Part shown: in pieces, positions 15,963 to 24,498 of the stretch | How positions within the stretch are numbered: the first letter of the stretch is position 1 | How the letters are laid out: each line of letters begins with the position of its first letter | Assembly (NCBI RefSeq): GCF_014199435.1 | Contig: NZ_JACIJP010000001.1 | Span: forward strand, 1,054,001-1,118,000 | DNA length: 64,000 nt | Direction: 5' to 3' | Origin: Sphingobium subterraneum | GTDB lineage: Bacteria; Pseudomonadota; Alphaproteobacteria; Sphingomonadales; Sphingomonadaceae | Notes under the pieces: model-generated | What the model was told of the DNA's origin: nothing | Databases searched by the model: none | Seen by the model: only the letters and a program-made list of their open reading frames with translations | Translations under genes and position numbers: made by a program

Positions 15963-17159
15963 ATGGCAACGGTCACCCCTCTTACCCATACGCCCGCTCT
16001 GAGCGTCGTCGACAAAGTGCGCGCACTCGTTCCCGATCTGCGCGCCGCGCAATCGGAATCCGACCGGCTCGCCAGACCGCCAGCCCATATCGTCGAAAAG
16101 CTGCGCGAGGCAGGCGCCTATAAACTGACCGTGCCCGCACGTTATGGCGGCCTCGAAGCGAACATGAAAACATGGATGGATACCGTCGTCGAAATTGGTC
16201 GCGGCGACGCCGGCGTTGCCTGGGCGGTCACTTTGGTTACATCGTGCAACTGGGCTTTCTCGAGCTATTTCCCTGAGCACATCGTCGATGAAGTGTTTGC
16301 GGACCCCAATGCAACGCTGGCGGGGATCTTCACCGGACGGGCCGTCAAAATCAAGCCGGTCGAGGGCGGCATTCACGTCGAAAAGGGTACATGGTTCTTC
16401 AATTCCGGGGTCTACGAGGCGACGTGGGACATGCTCGGCGTGCCGATGTTTGATGACAAGGGAAATGAGATCGGTCCCGGAATCGCTCTGGTCCCGATGA
16501 GCGACGTGAAGCTGCTTAACGATTGGAACACCAGCGGAATCAGGGGAAGCGGCAGCACCAACGTCGCGATGGAGGACGTCTTCATTCCCAACGAGCGGAT
16601 CGTGCCCCTCGTACCCATCGCGGAAGGAACCTATCCGCGGACACACTCGGGCGCTGCTTCCCGCGTTGCGTTCATGCCTTTGATGGCCAGCATCCTGACA
16701 TACCCGCTGATCGGCGCGAGCCAGCATATGGTGGAATATTTCATGGAAACGCTGCCCAGACGCGACATCAAGCTCACGCCCTACACCAACGCTGCGGAAG
16801 CTCCCGTGACCCACCTCCAGATCGGCGAAGCCACCGCCAAAATCGAAGCCGCGCGCCTGCTGATCGAAGATGGGGTGCGAGAGATGGACGACTGGGCAGC
16901 CAGACCGGATTATATGCCGATCGAGCTCCGTGCGAAGATCCGTCGCGACACAGCGTTTGCCGAACGCCTGATGTGGGAGGGCGTGGACCAGCTCGGCACG
17001 GTCAGCGGCGGCTCCTTCTCGTGGCTGAGCAACATCGGCAACCGGCTGTGGCAGGACGTAAAGGTAGGCAGTCTCCACCCGCTGGTGTCGGCGCCGAGCA
17101 ACTACGAGATGTACGGACGGATGATGGCGGGTGTCGAACCGCCACTCATGCTGATTTGA
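15963..17159 (+). CDS. Acyl-CoA dehydrogenase-fold flavin monooxygenase (group D type)
   Basis: A 398-residue protein with the acyl-CoA dehydrogenase fold as used by two-component flavin hydroxylases (HsaA, HpaB/DszC relatives): N-terminal helices with REAGAYKLTVPARYGG, a middle domain with GTWFFNSGVYEATWD and NTSGIRGSGSTNVAMEDVFIP, and a helical C-terminus. Such enzymes need a separate flavin reductase, which is not in this cluster. It would add a hydroxyl to an aromatic or similar ring. ATG 15963 follows GAGG at 9 nt; an upstream in-frame TTG (15948) is rejected. A true dehydrogenase role cannot be fully excluded. Confidence 0.82.
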   Translation: MATVTPLTHTPALSVVDKVRALVPDLRAAQSESDRLARPPAHIVEKLREAGAYKLTVPARYGGLEANMKTWMDTVVEIGRGDAGVAWAVTLVTSCNWAFSSYFPEHIVDEVFADPNATLAGIFTGRAVKIKPVEGGIHVEKGTWFFNSGVYEATWDMLGVPMFDDKGNEIGPGIALVPMSDVKLLNDWNTSGIRGSGSTNVAMEDVFIPNERIVPLVPIAEGTYPRTHSGAASRVAFMPLMASILTYPLIGASQHMVEYFMETLPRRDIKLTPYTNAAEAPVTHLQIGEATAKIEAARLLIEDGVREMDDWAARPDYMPIELRAKIRRDTAFAERLMWEGVDQLGTVSGGSFSWLSNIGNRLWQDVKVGSLHPLVSAPSNYEMYGRMMAGVEPPLMLI

Positions 17160-17280
17160 TGCATTAGCGCCTTGCCTCAGCGATGCAGTACAAGATTCGT
17201 CCTGGGGTGCGTCAACGCTGAAGCTTCATTGCGTGGCTTCCCTGTGGTCCCGGCACAACACAGATCGTCTGCACGACGAT

Positions 17281-17314
17281 GCCCCAGCCATGTCCCAACA
17301 GACATGGCTGGGGC
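17281..17314. terminator. Strong hairpin downstream of the catabolic block
   Basis: Perfect 14-bp stem (GCCCCAGCCATGTC / GACATGGCTGGGGC) with a 6-nt loop CCAACA. It lies 120 nt after the monooxygenase stop on the plus strand and 19 nt after the end of a possible minus-strand gene remnant (17333-17560). There is no U-tract on either side, so termination is inferred from stem strength and position. Confidence 0.55.
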
Positions 17315-17332
17315 CACGCGCAATGAGCAGGT

Positions 17333-17560
17333 CTATTCACGTAGTCGACACACCTCCGTGCCGGAGAGATCACCTGCGCCCGGGGTATTGCGTCCCGCTG
17401 CGATGAGCGTCGTGCCTTCTGCAGCCTCCTGCAGCGCCGGCAGCTTGGCGCGGTGAGAATCGATGTACAATTCCCTATCTGTCCCCTTCCCCGCATTCCA
17501 TGCTGGTTGCAGACGACACGCCGCGGACGCAGGCGATCTGCGCAGGAATTTCGATCCGAG
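17333..17560 (-). pseudogene. Possible 3' remnant of an unknown gene next to tRNA-Tyr
   Basis: This minus-strand frame is open for about 75 codons and ends in TAG. Its last part (LPALQEAAEGTTLIAAGRN, then TPGAGDLSGTEVCRLRE) has a protein-like composition, but no ATG or ribosome site is present and an in-frame TAA closes the frame upstream. The strong hairpin at 17281-17314 follows its stop. It could be the truncated end of a lost gene, or chance. The 17160-17606 interval has no other gene I can support. Confidence 0.25.
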
Positions 17561-17606
17561 TTAAGAGGTTTTCTAACGCATTCCACGATCATCCCAAAAA
17601 GGGTCG

Positions 17607-17693
17607 TGGTGGACAGGGCTGGATTCGAACCAGCGTACGGGAAACCCGGGCAGATTTACAGTCTGCTGCCTTTAACCACTCGGCCACCTGTCC
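17607..17693 (-). tRNA. tRNA-Tyr (anticodon GUA)
   Basis: Read on the minus strand this is an 87-nt class II tRNA with encoded CCA. The acceptor stem GGACAGG pairs with CCTGTCC, the discriminator is A, the D-arm has GGCCGAGTGGTTAAAGG, the anticodon loop is CTGTAAATC (anticodon GTA), a long variable arm follows, and the T-loop is GGTTCGAATCC. It is divergent from rlmB. Its 3' end faces the catabolic block, the orientation typical of tRNA-linked insertions, although no attachment repeat or integrase was found. Confidence 0.95.
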
Positions 17694-17792
17694 ATCGGAA
17701 AGTCGCCATCGTCGGGCGATTTCGTGCTTGGAGGGCGCTCCATGGCGAATGGAGGCTTGCCTGTCAATGCTTCCCGTGGAATTGGACAGCGT

Positions 17793-18533
17793 ATGAAAAG
17801 AGGACATCGCACCGGAAAGCCCAAAGCAGGCTTCCCCCGTTTTTACGGCCGCCACGCGGTCATCGCCGCGCTTGCCAATCCGGATCGCGTAGTGCGCAAG
17901 ATCTGGGGCACGCGTGAGGCGCTGGCGGCGCTCGAACTGCCACCGGTTCTGCCGATCGTGTACGCGGACGTGGCGGACCTGGGCCGCATGGTTCCGTCCG
18001 ACGCGCCGCATCAGGGCATTGTCGCGGAGGTCGAGGCCCTGGACGATGTCTGGCTGGGCGACGCGTTGGAAGAGGGCCAGGACGACAAGCGCCCCATATT
18101 GGTGCTCGATCAGGTCACCGATCCGCACAATGTCGGGGCGATCTTCCGCTCGGCCGCCGCGTTCGATGCGTTATGCATCGTCACACAGGACCGGCATGCG
18201 CCACCCGAGTCGGGCGTGCTCGCCCGTGCGGCGAGCGGCGCGCTGGAAGTCGTGCCGTGGGTGCGGGTGGTCAACCTCGCCCGGGCGCTGGATGAAATCG
18301 CGGATGCGGGATACTGGCGCATCGGACTCGCCGGGGAAGCCGACATGGTGCTTGGCGACGCCATCGGCGAATCGCGTGTCGCCCTCGTCCTGGGCGCGGA
18401 AGGCGATGGACTGCGCCACAACAGCATGGCACATTGCGACATCCTGGCGAAACTGCCGATCAGCCCGCGCATGGAGAGCCTCAACGTCTCCAACGCGGCA
18501 GCGATTGCGCTCTACGCCGCCGCCAGCCGCTAG
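17793..18533 (+). CDS. rlmB: 23S rRNA (guanosine-2'-O)-methyltransferase RlmB / SpoU family
   Basis: A 246-residue SpoU-family 2'-O-methyltransferase, expected to methylate G2251 in 23S rRNA. The N-terminal substrate-binding domain starts at FYGRHAVIAAL. The trefoil-knot catalytic domain shows the three SpoU motifs: LVLDQVTDPHNVGAIFRSA, ALVLGAEGDGLR and ISPRMESLNVSNAAAIALY. The ATG at 17793 sits 15 residues before the conserved domain; longer in-frame starts run into the tRNA-Tyr upstream region. Family membership is firm; the exact site is inferred. Confidence 0.9.
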   Translation: MKRGHRTGKPKAGFPRFYGRHAVIAALANPDRVVRKIWGTREALAALELPPVLPIVYADVADLGRMVPSDAPHQGIVAEVEALDDVWLGDALEEGQDDKRPILVLDQVTDPHNVGAIFRSAAAFDALCIVTQDRHAPPESGVLARAASGALEVVPWVRVVNLARALDEIADAGYWRIGLAGEADMVLGDAIGESRVALVLGAEGDGLRHNSMAHCDILAKLPISPRMESLNVSNAAAIALYAAASR

Positions 18534-18556
18534 GCGGGCTACAAAGGGGACAGGGC

Positions 18557-19387
18557 ATGGAAAGGATCGGGCGGATCATCGCGGCGCTGGTGGCGACGCT
18601 CGCGCTCGCAGCGTGCTTCTATGGCCCCGGCGCGTTTACCTCCACACTCGATCTGCGCAAGGACGGCAGCTTTGCATTCGCCTACAAGGGCGAAATCATT
18701 TTCCTCAACCCGGACACGATGGGCGGATTGAAGCCCGCGAACGAGATCTGGAAGGACGACATGGCGTCCTGCACCAAGGCGGACGACAGCAGCGAACCCC
18801 GCCCCTGCTCTCGCGCCGAAGTCGCCGAGCAACGCAAGGCGTGGCAGGCCGAACGCGCCACCGCCGCCGAAAAGAATCGCAAGGAAGCCGAACAGTTCGG
18901 TGCCATGTTCGGCTACACCCCCGGCAATGACGACGCGAACCGAAAGCTTGCCGCCAGCATGATGCGCTACGACGGCTGGAAATCGGTCGTGTATAAGGGC
19001 AATGGCGTGTTCGACGTCGATTATCGCATGGCGGGCAAGCTGGACCACGACTTCGTGTTCCCGATCATGCCCCAGAGCAACATGATCCTCCCGTTTGTCA
19101 TGACCCGCAAGCAAGCGCCGGACAGCGCGCGCGTCTCCGCCCCTGCGCTGGTCGCGAGCTTCGGCAATCTCTTCGCGGAAAAGATGCAGGGTCTGGGCGG
19201 AGCCACTGGCGGTCCCACGATGGCATCGTCACGCACAAAGGGCAGCTTCACGCTGACCACAGATGGCGTGATCCGCACGAACAATACGGAGGATGGTCCC
19301 GCGGATATCGTCGGCGGCCACAAACTGGTCTGGCAGATCGGGCCGGACAGCAAGACGCCCCCCGAGGCCCTGATCCAGCTGAAGTAA
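18557..19387 (+). CDS. Hypothetical lipoprotein
   Basis: A 276-residue protein with a lipoprotein signal: hydrophobic stretch ALVATLALAAC with the lipobox Cys at residue 20, so it should be lipid-anchored in the cell envelope. Residues 95-130 form a charged, probably helical segment (AEVAEQRKAWQAERATAAEKN), and the rest appears beta-rich. I do not recognise the family. It starts 23 nt after rlmB, with GGGGACAGGG as ribosome site, and may be co-transcribed with it. Confidence 0.78.
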   Translation: MERIGRIIAALVATLALAACFYGPGAFTSTLDLRKDGSFAFAYKGEIIFLNPDTMGGLKPANEIWKDDMASCTKADDSSEPRPCSRAEVAEQRKAWQAERATAAEKNRKEAEQFGAMFGYTPGNDDANRKLAASMMRYDGWKSVVYKGNGVFDVDYRMAGKLDHDFVFPIMPQSNMILPFVMTRKQAPDSARVSAPALVASFGNLFAEKMQGLGGATGGPTMASSRTKGSFTLTTDGVIRTNNTEDGPADIVGGHKLVWQIGPDSKTPPEALIQLK

Positions 19388-19409
19388 GGGGCGGTACAGA
19401 CACCGCCCC
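19388..19409. terminator. Hairpin between convergent lipoprotein and ferredoxin genes
   Basis: Perfect 8-bp stem GGGGCGGT / ACCGCCCC with a 6-nt loop lies directly after the lipoprotein stop and before the ferredoxin stop. No U-tract follows. A shared terminator is inferred from position. Confidence 0.45.
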
Positions 19410-19415
19410 CACCCC

Positions 19416-19733
19416 TCAATCTTCCGGAGCGATCGTCACCCGCAGGCCGTCGAGCGCATCGCTCATCGTCAGCTGGCAGGACAGACGGCTGGTTTCGTTG
19501 CGATGATCCGAGCTGTCGAGCAGGTCATTCTCGTCCTCGCTGATCGCGGGCGTCTTGTCGGCAAAGGCCGGATCGACATACACATGGCAGGTCGCGCACG
19601 AGCAGCAGCCGCCGCACAGCGCCAGCAGCTCGTCAAACCCATTGTCGCGGATCGCTTCCATGACCGAAAGGCCGTTGTCGGCATCCACCGTCTTTTCTTC
19701 GCCCGCACGATTCACGACTACCAGTTTCGGCAT
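19416..19733 (-). CDS. 2Fe-2S ferredoxin, adrenodoxin/putidaredoxin type
   Basis: A 105-residue soluble electron carrier. The cluster ligands match the adrenodoxin-type pattern C-x5-C-x2-C in [15 protein letters not shown], with a fourth Cys in SRLSCQL. Such ferredoxins pass electrons to P450s, Rieske oxygenases or Fe-S assembly. No partner gene is adjacent, so its role here is open. ATG 19733 is used because AGGAG lies 7 nt upstream; a TTG one codon earlier is unlikely. Confidence 0.92.
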   Translation of the reverse strand: MPKLVVVNRAGEEKTVDADNGLSVMEAIRDNGFDELLALCGGCCSCATCHVYVDPAFADKTPAISEDENDLLDSSDHRNETSRLSCQLTMSDALDGLRVTIAPED

Positions 19734-19840
19734 CAATTCACTCCTGTCTCAGTCGACCCGGCCTTACTCATTTGTTGCGGGATTTCAAGCAAAGGTGTGT
19801 TTGCGGTAGCGATGGGCAATGTCGCGCGCTACACAATCGC

Positions 19841-20458
19841 ATGGTTCACGACGCCAACCGCCTGAATGCCTCGCTCGATGCCCTTGCTGCTCTCGAACCC
19901 GGCTTTGCTCGCGCGCTCGAACGGGTGGGCTATCCTGAACCGCGCGTGCGCGCCACCGGCTATGACACAATGCTGCGCACCATTGTCGGACAACAGGTGA
20001 GCGTCGCAGCCGCTGCGTCCGTCTGGAACAAGCTCGAAGCGCTGATCGGCGCCGGCTGCCCGCCCGATGCCCTACTGGCGCAGGATGCCGATGCACTGCG
20101 CGCGTGCGGCCTTTCGCGCCAGAAGCAGAGCTATGCGCGCAGCCTCGCCGAGCTGGTTCTCTCGGGCGAAATCGACCTGCACGCGCTGCCTAGCGACGAC
20201 GAGGAGGCCATCGCCGAGCTGGTCCGCATCAAGGGTATCGGCCGCTGGTCTGCGGAAATCTACCTGCTGTTTGCGGAGGGCCGCTGTGACATCTGGCCAG
20301 CGGGCGATCTTGCCGTGCAGATCGAGGTCGGCCGCCTGCTCGGCCTTCCCGAGCGCCCCGACGAGCGCACCACCCGCGCCCTCGCCGAAAAATGGCGCCC
20401 CCATCGCGGAGCCGCTGCAATCCTTGCGTGGCATCATTATAACAGCGGCGTGCTCTAA
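19841..20458 (+). CDS. DNA-3-methyladenine glycosylase, AlkA/HhH-GPD family
   Basis: A 205-residue base-excision repair glycosylase removing alkylated bases. The helix-hairpin-helix-GPD motif is LVRIKGIGRWSAEIYLLFAEG, followed by the catalytic Asp region WPAGDLAVQ. The N-terminal GYDTMLRTIVGQQVSVAAAASV helix is typical of the family. It lacks the N-terminal AlkA domain of E. coli, so the short form resembles bacterial MagIII/yeast Mag1-type enzymes. The start is uncertain: no strong ribosome site precedes ATG 19841, and an upstream TTG (19772) is in frame. Confidence 0.88.
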   Translation: MVHDANRLNASLDALAALEPGFARALERVGYPEPRVRATGYDTMLRTIVGQQVSVAAAASVWNKLEALIGAGCPPDALLAQDADALRACGLSRQKQSYARSLAELVLSGEIDLHALPSDDEEAIAELVRIKGIGRWSAEIYLLFAEGRCDIWPAGDLAVQIEVGRLLGLPERPDERTTRALAEKWRPHRGAAAILAWHHYNSGVL

Positions 20459-20464
20459 CAGCGG

Positions 20465-20755
20465 CTAAACCGCCAGCATGTCGATCAACTTTGCCAGCTC
20501 GATGTCCTTCTCTGTCAGCCCACCGGCATCGTGCGTGGTGAGCGTGATCACGACGCGGTTGTAGCTGTTGCTCCAGTCCGGATGGTGGTCGAGGGCCTCG
20601 GCGTGAAACGCGACCCGCGTCATGAAACTGAACGCTTCGGCGAAATTGGCGAAGGAAAAGCTGCGCGTGATCGCATCGGGGTCATGCAATACCGTCCATT
20701 CGTGCAGGTCGCGCAGGATCATCGCCCGTGCCTCGTCCATCAGTTTCTCGGTCAT
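20465..20755 (-). CDS. phhB: 4a-hydroxytetrahydrobiopterin dehydratase
   Basis: A 96-residue pterin-4a-carbinolamine dehydratase, which recycles the pterin cofactor of aromatic amino acid hydroxylases. The family signature is clear: ITRSFSFANFAEAFSFM, the active-site run AEALDHHPDWSNSYNRV and VVITLTTHDAGGLTEKD. No phenylalanine hydroxylase gene is in the window. It is divergent from ccmA with a short gap, so the two share a promoter region. Confidence 0.93.
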   Translation of the reverse strand: MTEKLMDEARAMILRDLHEWTVLHDPDAITRSFSFANFAEAFSFMTRVAFHAEALDHHPDWSNSYNRVVITLTTHDAGGLTEKDIELAKLIDMLAV

Positions 20756-20796
20756 GTCGTGTCTCTCAAGGGTGGAGTTGGCGCAAGGCTTGCCCT

Positions 20797-21468
20797 ATGG
20801 CCACAGATATGACCCCGCCCCGCCCCTCTGACAATGCTTCTGCGGACGCAGGAGCGGCGGCCGGAGCGTTGCGCGGGGCGAGCACCCCACTGGTGGAGGC
20901 ACACGCGCTTGGGTGTGAGCGCGCCGGACGGTTGGTGGTGCGGGGTGTCGCCTTCGCTCTCCACCCCGGTGAGAGCCTGCTGTTCAGCGGACCCAACGGC
21001 GTCGGCAAATCGTCGCTCATCCGGCTGATTGCGGGACTGTTGCCGGTCGCTTCCGGTACGCTGAATGTCAACGTGCCCGTGGCGCTCAGTGACGAGAACC
21101 TCGCGCTCGATACCGGGCTCCCCCTGCGCGATGCCCTTGGCTTCTGGACCCGGATCGATGGCGCAAGCGACCTGCGGCTTCGCGCGGCGCTCGAGGCGCT
21201 CGACTTGATGCCCCTTGCCGACATTCCCGTCCGGATGCTCTCGACCGGTCAACGCAAGCGCGCGATGCTGGTGCGCGTTCTGGCAAGCGGTGCTCCGCTG
21301 TGGTTGCTCGACGAGCCCGGGAACGGACTGGACGGCGCTTCGCTGGATCGGCTGGGCGGGGCCATGACTCAACATCTCGCACAGGGCGGCGCCATTATTG
21401 CCGCGTCGCACTTTCCCCTTCCGCTGGCATTCACCTCGACTCTGTCGCTCGACGGGGCAAACGCATGA
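20797..21468 (+). CDS. ccmA: Heme exporter ATP-binding protein CcmA
   Basis: A 223-residue ABC ATPase of cytochrome c maturation System I. Walker A is GPNGVGKSS, the signature region is LSTGQRKRAMLVR, and Walker B is LWLLDEP. It energises release of holo-CcmE from CcmC. Its stop overlaps the ccmB start (ATGA), so translation is coupled. The N-terminus to about residue 30 is Ala-rich; ATG 20797 is taken as start and 20809 is an alternative. ccmC, ccmD and ccmE are not in this window. Confidence 0.93.
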   Translation: MATDMTPPRPSDNASADAGAAAGALRGASTPLVEAHALGCERAGRLVVRGVAFALHPGESLLFSGPNGVGKSSLIRLIAGLLPVASGTLNVNVPVALSDENLALDTGLPLRDALGFWTRIDGASDLRLRAALEALDLMPLADIPVRMLSTGQRKRAMLVRVLASGAPLWLLDEPGNGLDGASLDRLGGAMTQHLAQGGAIIAASHFPLPLAFTSTLSLDGANA

Positions 21469-22115
21469 CCCGCTGGTTCTGGCCGCTGGTCTGGCGGGAT
21501 GTGGTTCAGGCGTGGCGCGGTGGGGGAATTGGCATGCCGGTCGCGTTTCTGCTGCTCGTCGCGAGCCTCTTTCCCTTTGCCGTCGGACCGGATGCAAATC
21601 TGCTCGGCGCTACGGGTGGTGGCATGCTGTGGATCGCCGCTTTGCTCGCCGCTCTTCTGCCTGTCGACCGGCTTGTCACGCCCGATCGCGATGCCGGCGT
21701 GCTCGATCAACTGGCAGTGCGTGGCATCCCGGACGAGATGATCGCGCTCGCGAAGCTGATCGCGCATTGGATCGGTTTCGGACCGCCGCTGATGATCACC
21801 GCCCTGCCCGCCGCAGCTCTTCTGAAGCTCAGCGCCGACACGATCCTGAGGCTCGAAATCGGTTTGGCGGTCGGCACACCCGCGCTTGCGGCGCTGGGAG
21901 TGCTGGTCGCGTCGCTCACCGCCGGGTTGCGCAGTTCCGGCGCACTGGCAGGTCTGCTGGCCCTGCCGCTTGCCATCCCGCTGTTGATCTTCGGCGCGGG
22001 GTCGCTGAGCGAAGGGAGCGGCGCGGCCATCAAGTTCCTTGCTGCCATCGCCTTGCTCCTGACTGCATTGACGCCGATAGCCGCCGGGGCAGCGCTGCGC
22101 GCGGGGCGCGAGTAA
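21465..22115 (+). CDS. ccmB: Heme exporter permease CcmB
   Basis: A 216-residue inner-membrane protein with about six hydrophobic segments, starting RDVVQAWRGGG and carrying GMPVAFLLLVASLFPFAVG, both typical of CcmB. It forms the membrane part of the CcmAB complex in cytochrome c biogenesis. It starts inside the ccmA stop codon and ends right against the convergent methyltransferase gene. A functional cytochrome c system fits the aa3 oxidase encoded at 25588-30881. Confidence 0.93.
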   Translation: MTRWFWPLVWRDVVQAWRGGGIGMPVAFLLLVASLFPFAVGPDANLLGATGGGMLWIAALLAALLPVDRLVTPDRDAGVLDQLAVRGIPDEMIALAKLIAHWIGFGPPLMITALPAAALLKLSADTILRLEIGLAVGTPALAALGVLVASLTAGLRSSGALAGLLALPLAIPLLIFGAGSLSEGSGAAIKFLAAIALLLTALTPIAAGAALRAGRE

Positions 22116-23012
22116 TCAGTCGCGTGACCAGCGCGCCCAAATGGCGGTAGGGAGCAGTAATCCCCGGCTTTCTTCGCGCACGACAAGCTCTCCGGCCTCT
22201 ACGGTGCCCGGCAGATCGGAAAACGCTTGCCGCAATAACTCGCCAATCGCCAGCGCCGACATGCGCACGGCATAGACCGTCAAAAACAGAAAGCGGCTAT
22301 CTGTATCCAGCAGCGCCCGGCAATGGGAGATCAGTCCGGGCAGATCCTCTTCCAGCCGCCACACTTCGCCATCCGGCCCGCGCCCATATTTGGGGGGGTC
22401 GAGCAGGATCCCGTCATAGCGCTTGCCCCGGCGCACTTCGCGCGCGACGAACTTGGCGGCGTCGTCCACAATCCAGCGCACGGGTCGATCCTGCATGCCG
22501 GACAGTTCCGCATTCGCTCGTGCGGCCGCGACGGATTTTTTTGAGGCATCGACATGCACCATCTGTACGCCCCGCCCCGCCATTGCCAGAGTGCCGACGC
22601 CCGTGTAGCCGAATAAATTCAGGCAAGTCGGCGCATCCATCCCCGCCACACATCCCCGCATCCACGTCCACACCGGCGCCATGTCCGGGAAGAAGCCCAG
22701 ATGCCGGAACGGGGTGCAGGATGCGTGAAAGCGGACATCGTCCCAGCCCAGTGGCCAGCTCAGCGGCACCCGGTCCTTTTCCAGGAACCAGCGGCCGCCT
22801 CCATCCTCGTCCGACCCAGGAATGAATTCGCCGTCCGCCTGCCAATCGTCGAGTGCAGGGGCCCACATCGCCTGCGGTTCGGGGCGGATGAAGCACAGCG
22901 GTCCGTAGCGTTCGAGCTTGCGGCCGTTGCCACTGTCGATCAGGCCATAGTCCGCCCAGGGTTCACCGACGAGTGTCCCGAGCGGCGGTAGGCCACCGGG
23001 CGTGTCAGCCAT
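22116..23012 (-). CDS. SAM-dependent methyltransferase (RlmI/COG1092-like)
   Basis: A 298-residue class I methyltransferase. The SAM-binding core is NLFGYTGVGTLAMAGRG with the acidic VHVDASKKSV strand, and the catalytic motif is ILLDPPKYGRGPDGEVW, as in rRNA cytosine methyltransferases of the RlmI/RlmK group. It lacks an obvious N-terminal PUA domain, so the substrate is uncertain; rRNA is the best guess. Its start overlaps the thrC stop by 8 nt, suggesting co-transcription with thrC. Confidence 0.85.
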   Translation of the reverse strand: MADTPGGLPPLGTLVGEPWADYGLIDSGNGRKLERYGPLCFIRPEPQAMWAPALDDWQADGEFIPGSDEDGGGRWFLEKDRVPLSWPLGWDDVRFHASCTPFRHLGFFPDMAPVWTWMRGCVAGMDAPTCLNLFGYTGVGTLAMAGRGVQMVHVDASKKSVAAARANAELSGMQDRPVRWIVDDAAKFVAREVRRGKRYDGILLDPPKYGRGPDGEVWRLEEDLPGLISHCRALLDTDSRFLFLTVYAVRMSALAIGELLRQAFSDLPGTVEAGELVVREESRGLLLPTAIWARWSRD

Positions 23013-24429
23013 TTATCCCGACTTTGCGCGATGCGCTCTCGGTCGACCGCTCGGCAACATAGGCGGTAATCGCATCGAACGAGGCAGGCAGATGCGCACA
23101 GGCTTCTTCCCGGTCAAACAGCGAGCCAATCCGCGTCGGCATCGCTGGTCGCACACCAATCGCACGTTCGACCGCATCGCGGAACTTGGCGGCATGGGCC
23201 GTCGCCAGCGTCACGATCGGCACATCCTTGTCGACCTGCGTTTCGAGCGCCGCAGCCAGACCGACCGCCGTATGCGGATCAATCACTTGGCCCGCCCCAT
23301 CATGCGCCCAGCGCATTGCTAGGTTCATCGCGTTGGCATCGATCCGGACGGACGAAAGCATCTGCGCTGCCCCTTGTTGCTGCGCATTGGTGAGGCGCAT
23401 GGCCCGGTCGGCTTCGAAGCCCTTCATCTGCGCGGCGAGCGCGAGTCCATCGCGGCCACCCACGTCGAAGAGCAACCGCTCGAAATTGCTGCTGACCTGA
23501 ATGTCCATGCTCGGCGTGGCGGTTGCGACGACCGTGCCCTGGCTATAGTCCCCGCTCGACAGCGCCCGGTGCAGGATGTCGTTGACGTTGGTCGCCACCA
23601 CCAGCTTCGCCACCGGCAGGCCCATTTTTGCCGCGACATAGCCCGCAAACACATCCCCGAAATTGCCGGTCGGAACCGAGAAGGCAATCGCGCGGTCGGG
23701 AGCGCCGAGCCGTACGGCGGCGTAGAAATAATAGACGACCTGCGCCATCAACCGCGCCCAATTGATGCTGTTGACCGCCGACAGGTTAAACCGCCCGGAG
23801 AAGCCCGGGTCGTTAAACATCGCCTTCACCAGCGCCTGCGCATCGTCGAAGCTGCCGTCGATGGCGATGTTGTAGACATTGGGCGCAAGCACCGTCGTCA
23901 TCTGCCGCCGCTGCACATCGGAGACACGACCCGCTGGATGCAGCATGAAGATGTCGATTTTCTCCCGTCCCGCCACCGCATCGATCGCCGCCGATCCCGT
24001 GTCCCCCGACGTCGCACCGACGATGGTGAGATGATCGTCCCGCCGCGACAGAAACTTCTCGAACAGCAGGCCGAGCAGCTGCAACGCCACATCCTTGAAT
24101 GCCAACGTCGGACCGTGGAACAGCTCCAGCAGCCAATGCTGATGGTCGAGCTGCACCAGCGGCGTCACCGCCTTGTGGCTGAACCGTCCATAAGCCGCCG
24201 TGCACAGTTCACGCAGTTCATCCTCACTCAGTGAACCGGCGACGAACGGCGCCATGACGGCAACCGCTGTGTCCACGTAGCTCATGCCCGCCATCGCGCA
24301 GATCTGATCGGGCGTGAAGGAAGGCCAAGTTTCCGGCAGGTACAATCCGCCGTCCGACGCCAGCCCGGCAAGCGTCACATCCTCAAAACCGAGCGCGGGC
24401 GCGCTGCCTCTGGTGCTGACATATTTCAT
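23005..24429 (-). CDS. thrC: Threonine synthase
   Basis: A 474-residue PLP enzyme converting O-phosphohomoserine to threonine. Visible features are the N-terminal MKYVSTRG ... GLASDGGLYLPE, the PLP-lysine region GPTLAFKDVALQLLG, SGDTGSAAIDAVAGRE, and the C-terminal TAHAAKF segment. The start is placed at MKYVSTRG, where family homology begins; a slightly longer frame begins at 24465. It follows the cytochrome oxidase operon on the same strand, 69 nt after the SURF1 gene, and overlaps the methyltransferase. Confidence 0.95.
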   Translation of the reverse strand: MKYVSTRGSAPALGFEDVTLAGLASDGGLYLPETWPSFTPDQICAMAGMSYVDTAVAVMAPFVAGSLSEDELRELCTAAYGRFSHKAVTPLVQLDHQHWLLELFHGPTLAFKDVALQLLGLLFEKFLSRRDDHLTIVGATSGDTGSAAIDAVAGREKIDIFMLHPAGRVSDVQRRQMTTVLAPNVYNIAIDGSFDDAQALVKAMFNDPGFSGRFNLSAVNSINWARLMAQVVYYFYAAVRLGAPDRAIAFSVPTGNFGDVFAGYVAAKMGLPVAKLVVATNVNDILHRALSSGDYSQGTVVATATPSMDIQVSSNFERLLFDVGGRDGLALAAQMKGFEADRAMRLTNAQQQGAAQMLSSVRIDANAMNLAMRWAHDGAGQVIDPHTAVGLAAALETQVDKDVPIVTLATAHAAKFRDAVERAIGVRPAMPTRIGSLFDREEACAHLPASFDAITAYVAERSTESASRKVGING

Positions 24430-24498
24430 GCGTGGGGCGGTAGCGCGGGTCGCTGATACGGGCAAGCAATAAGCGCATGGCGGAACCCTGCGGCGGGT

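Noticed and set aside
17607-17693. tRNA-Tyr as an integration site of a mobile island
   Set aside because: No integrase gene and no direct repeat of the tRNA 3' end was found near 6157-6278, so integration is not supported by sequence.
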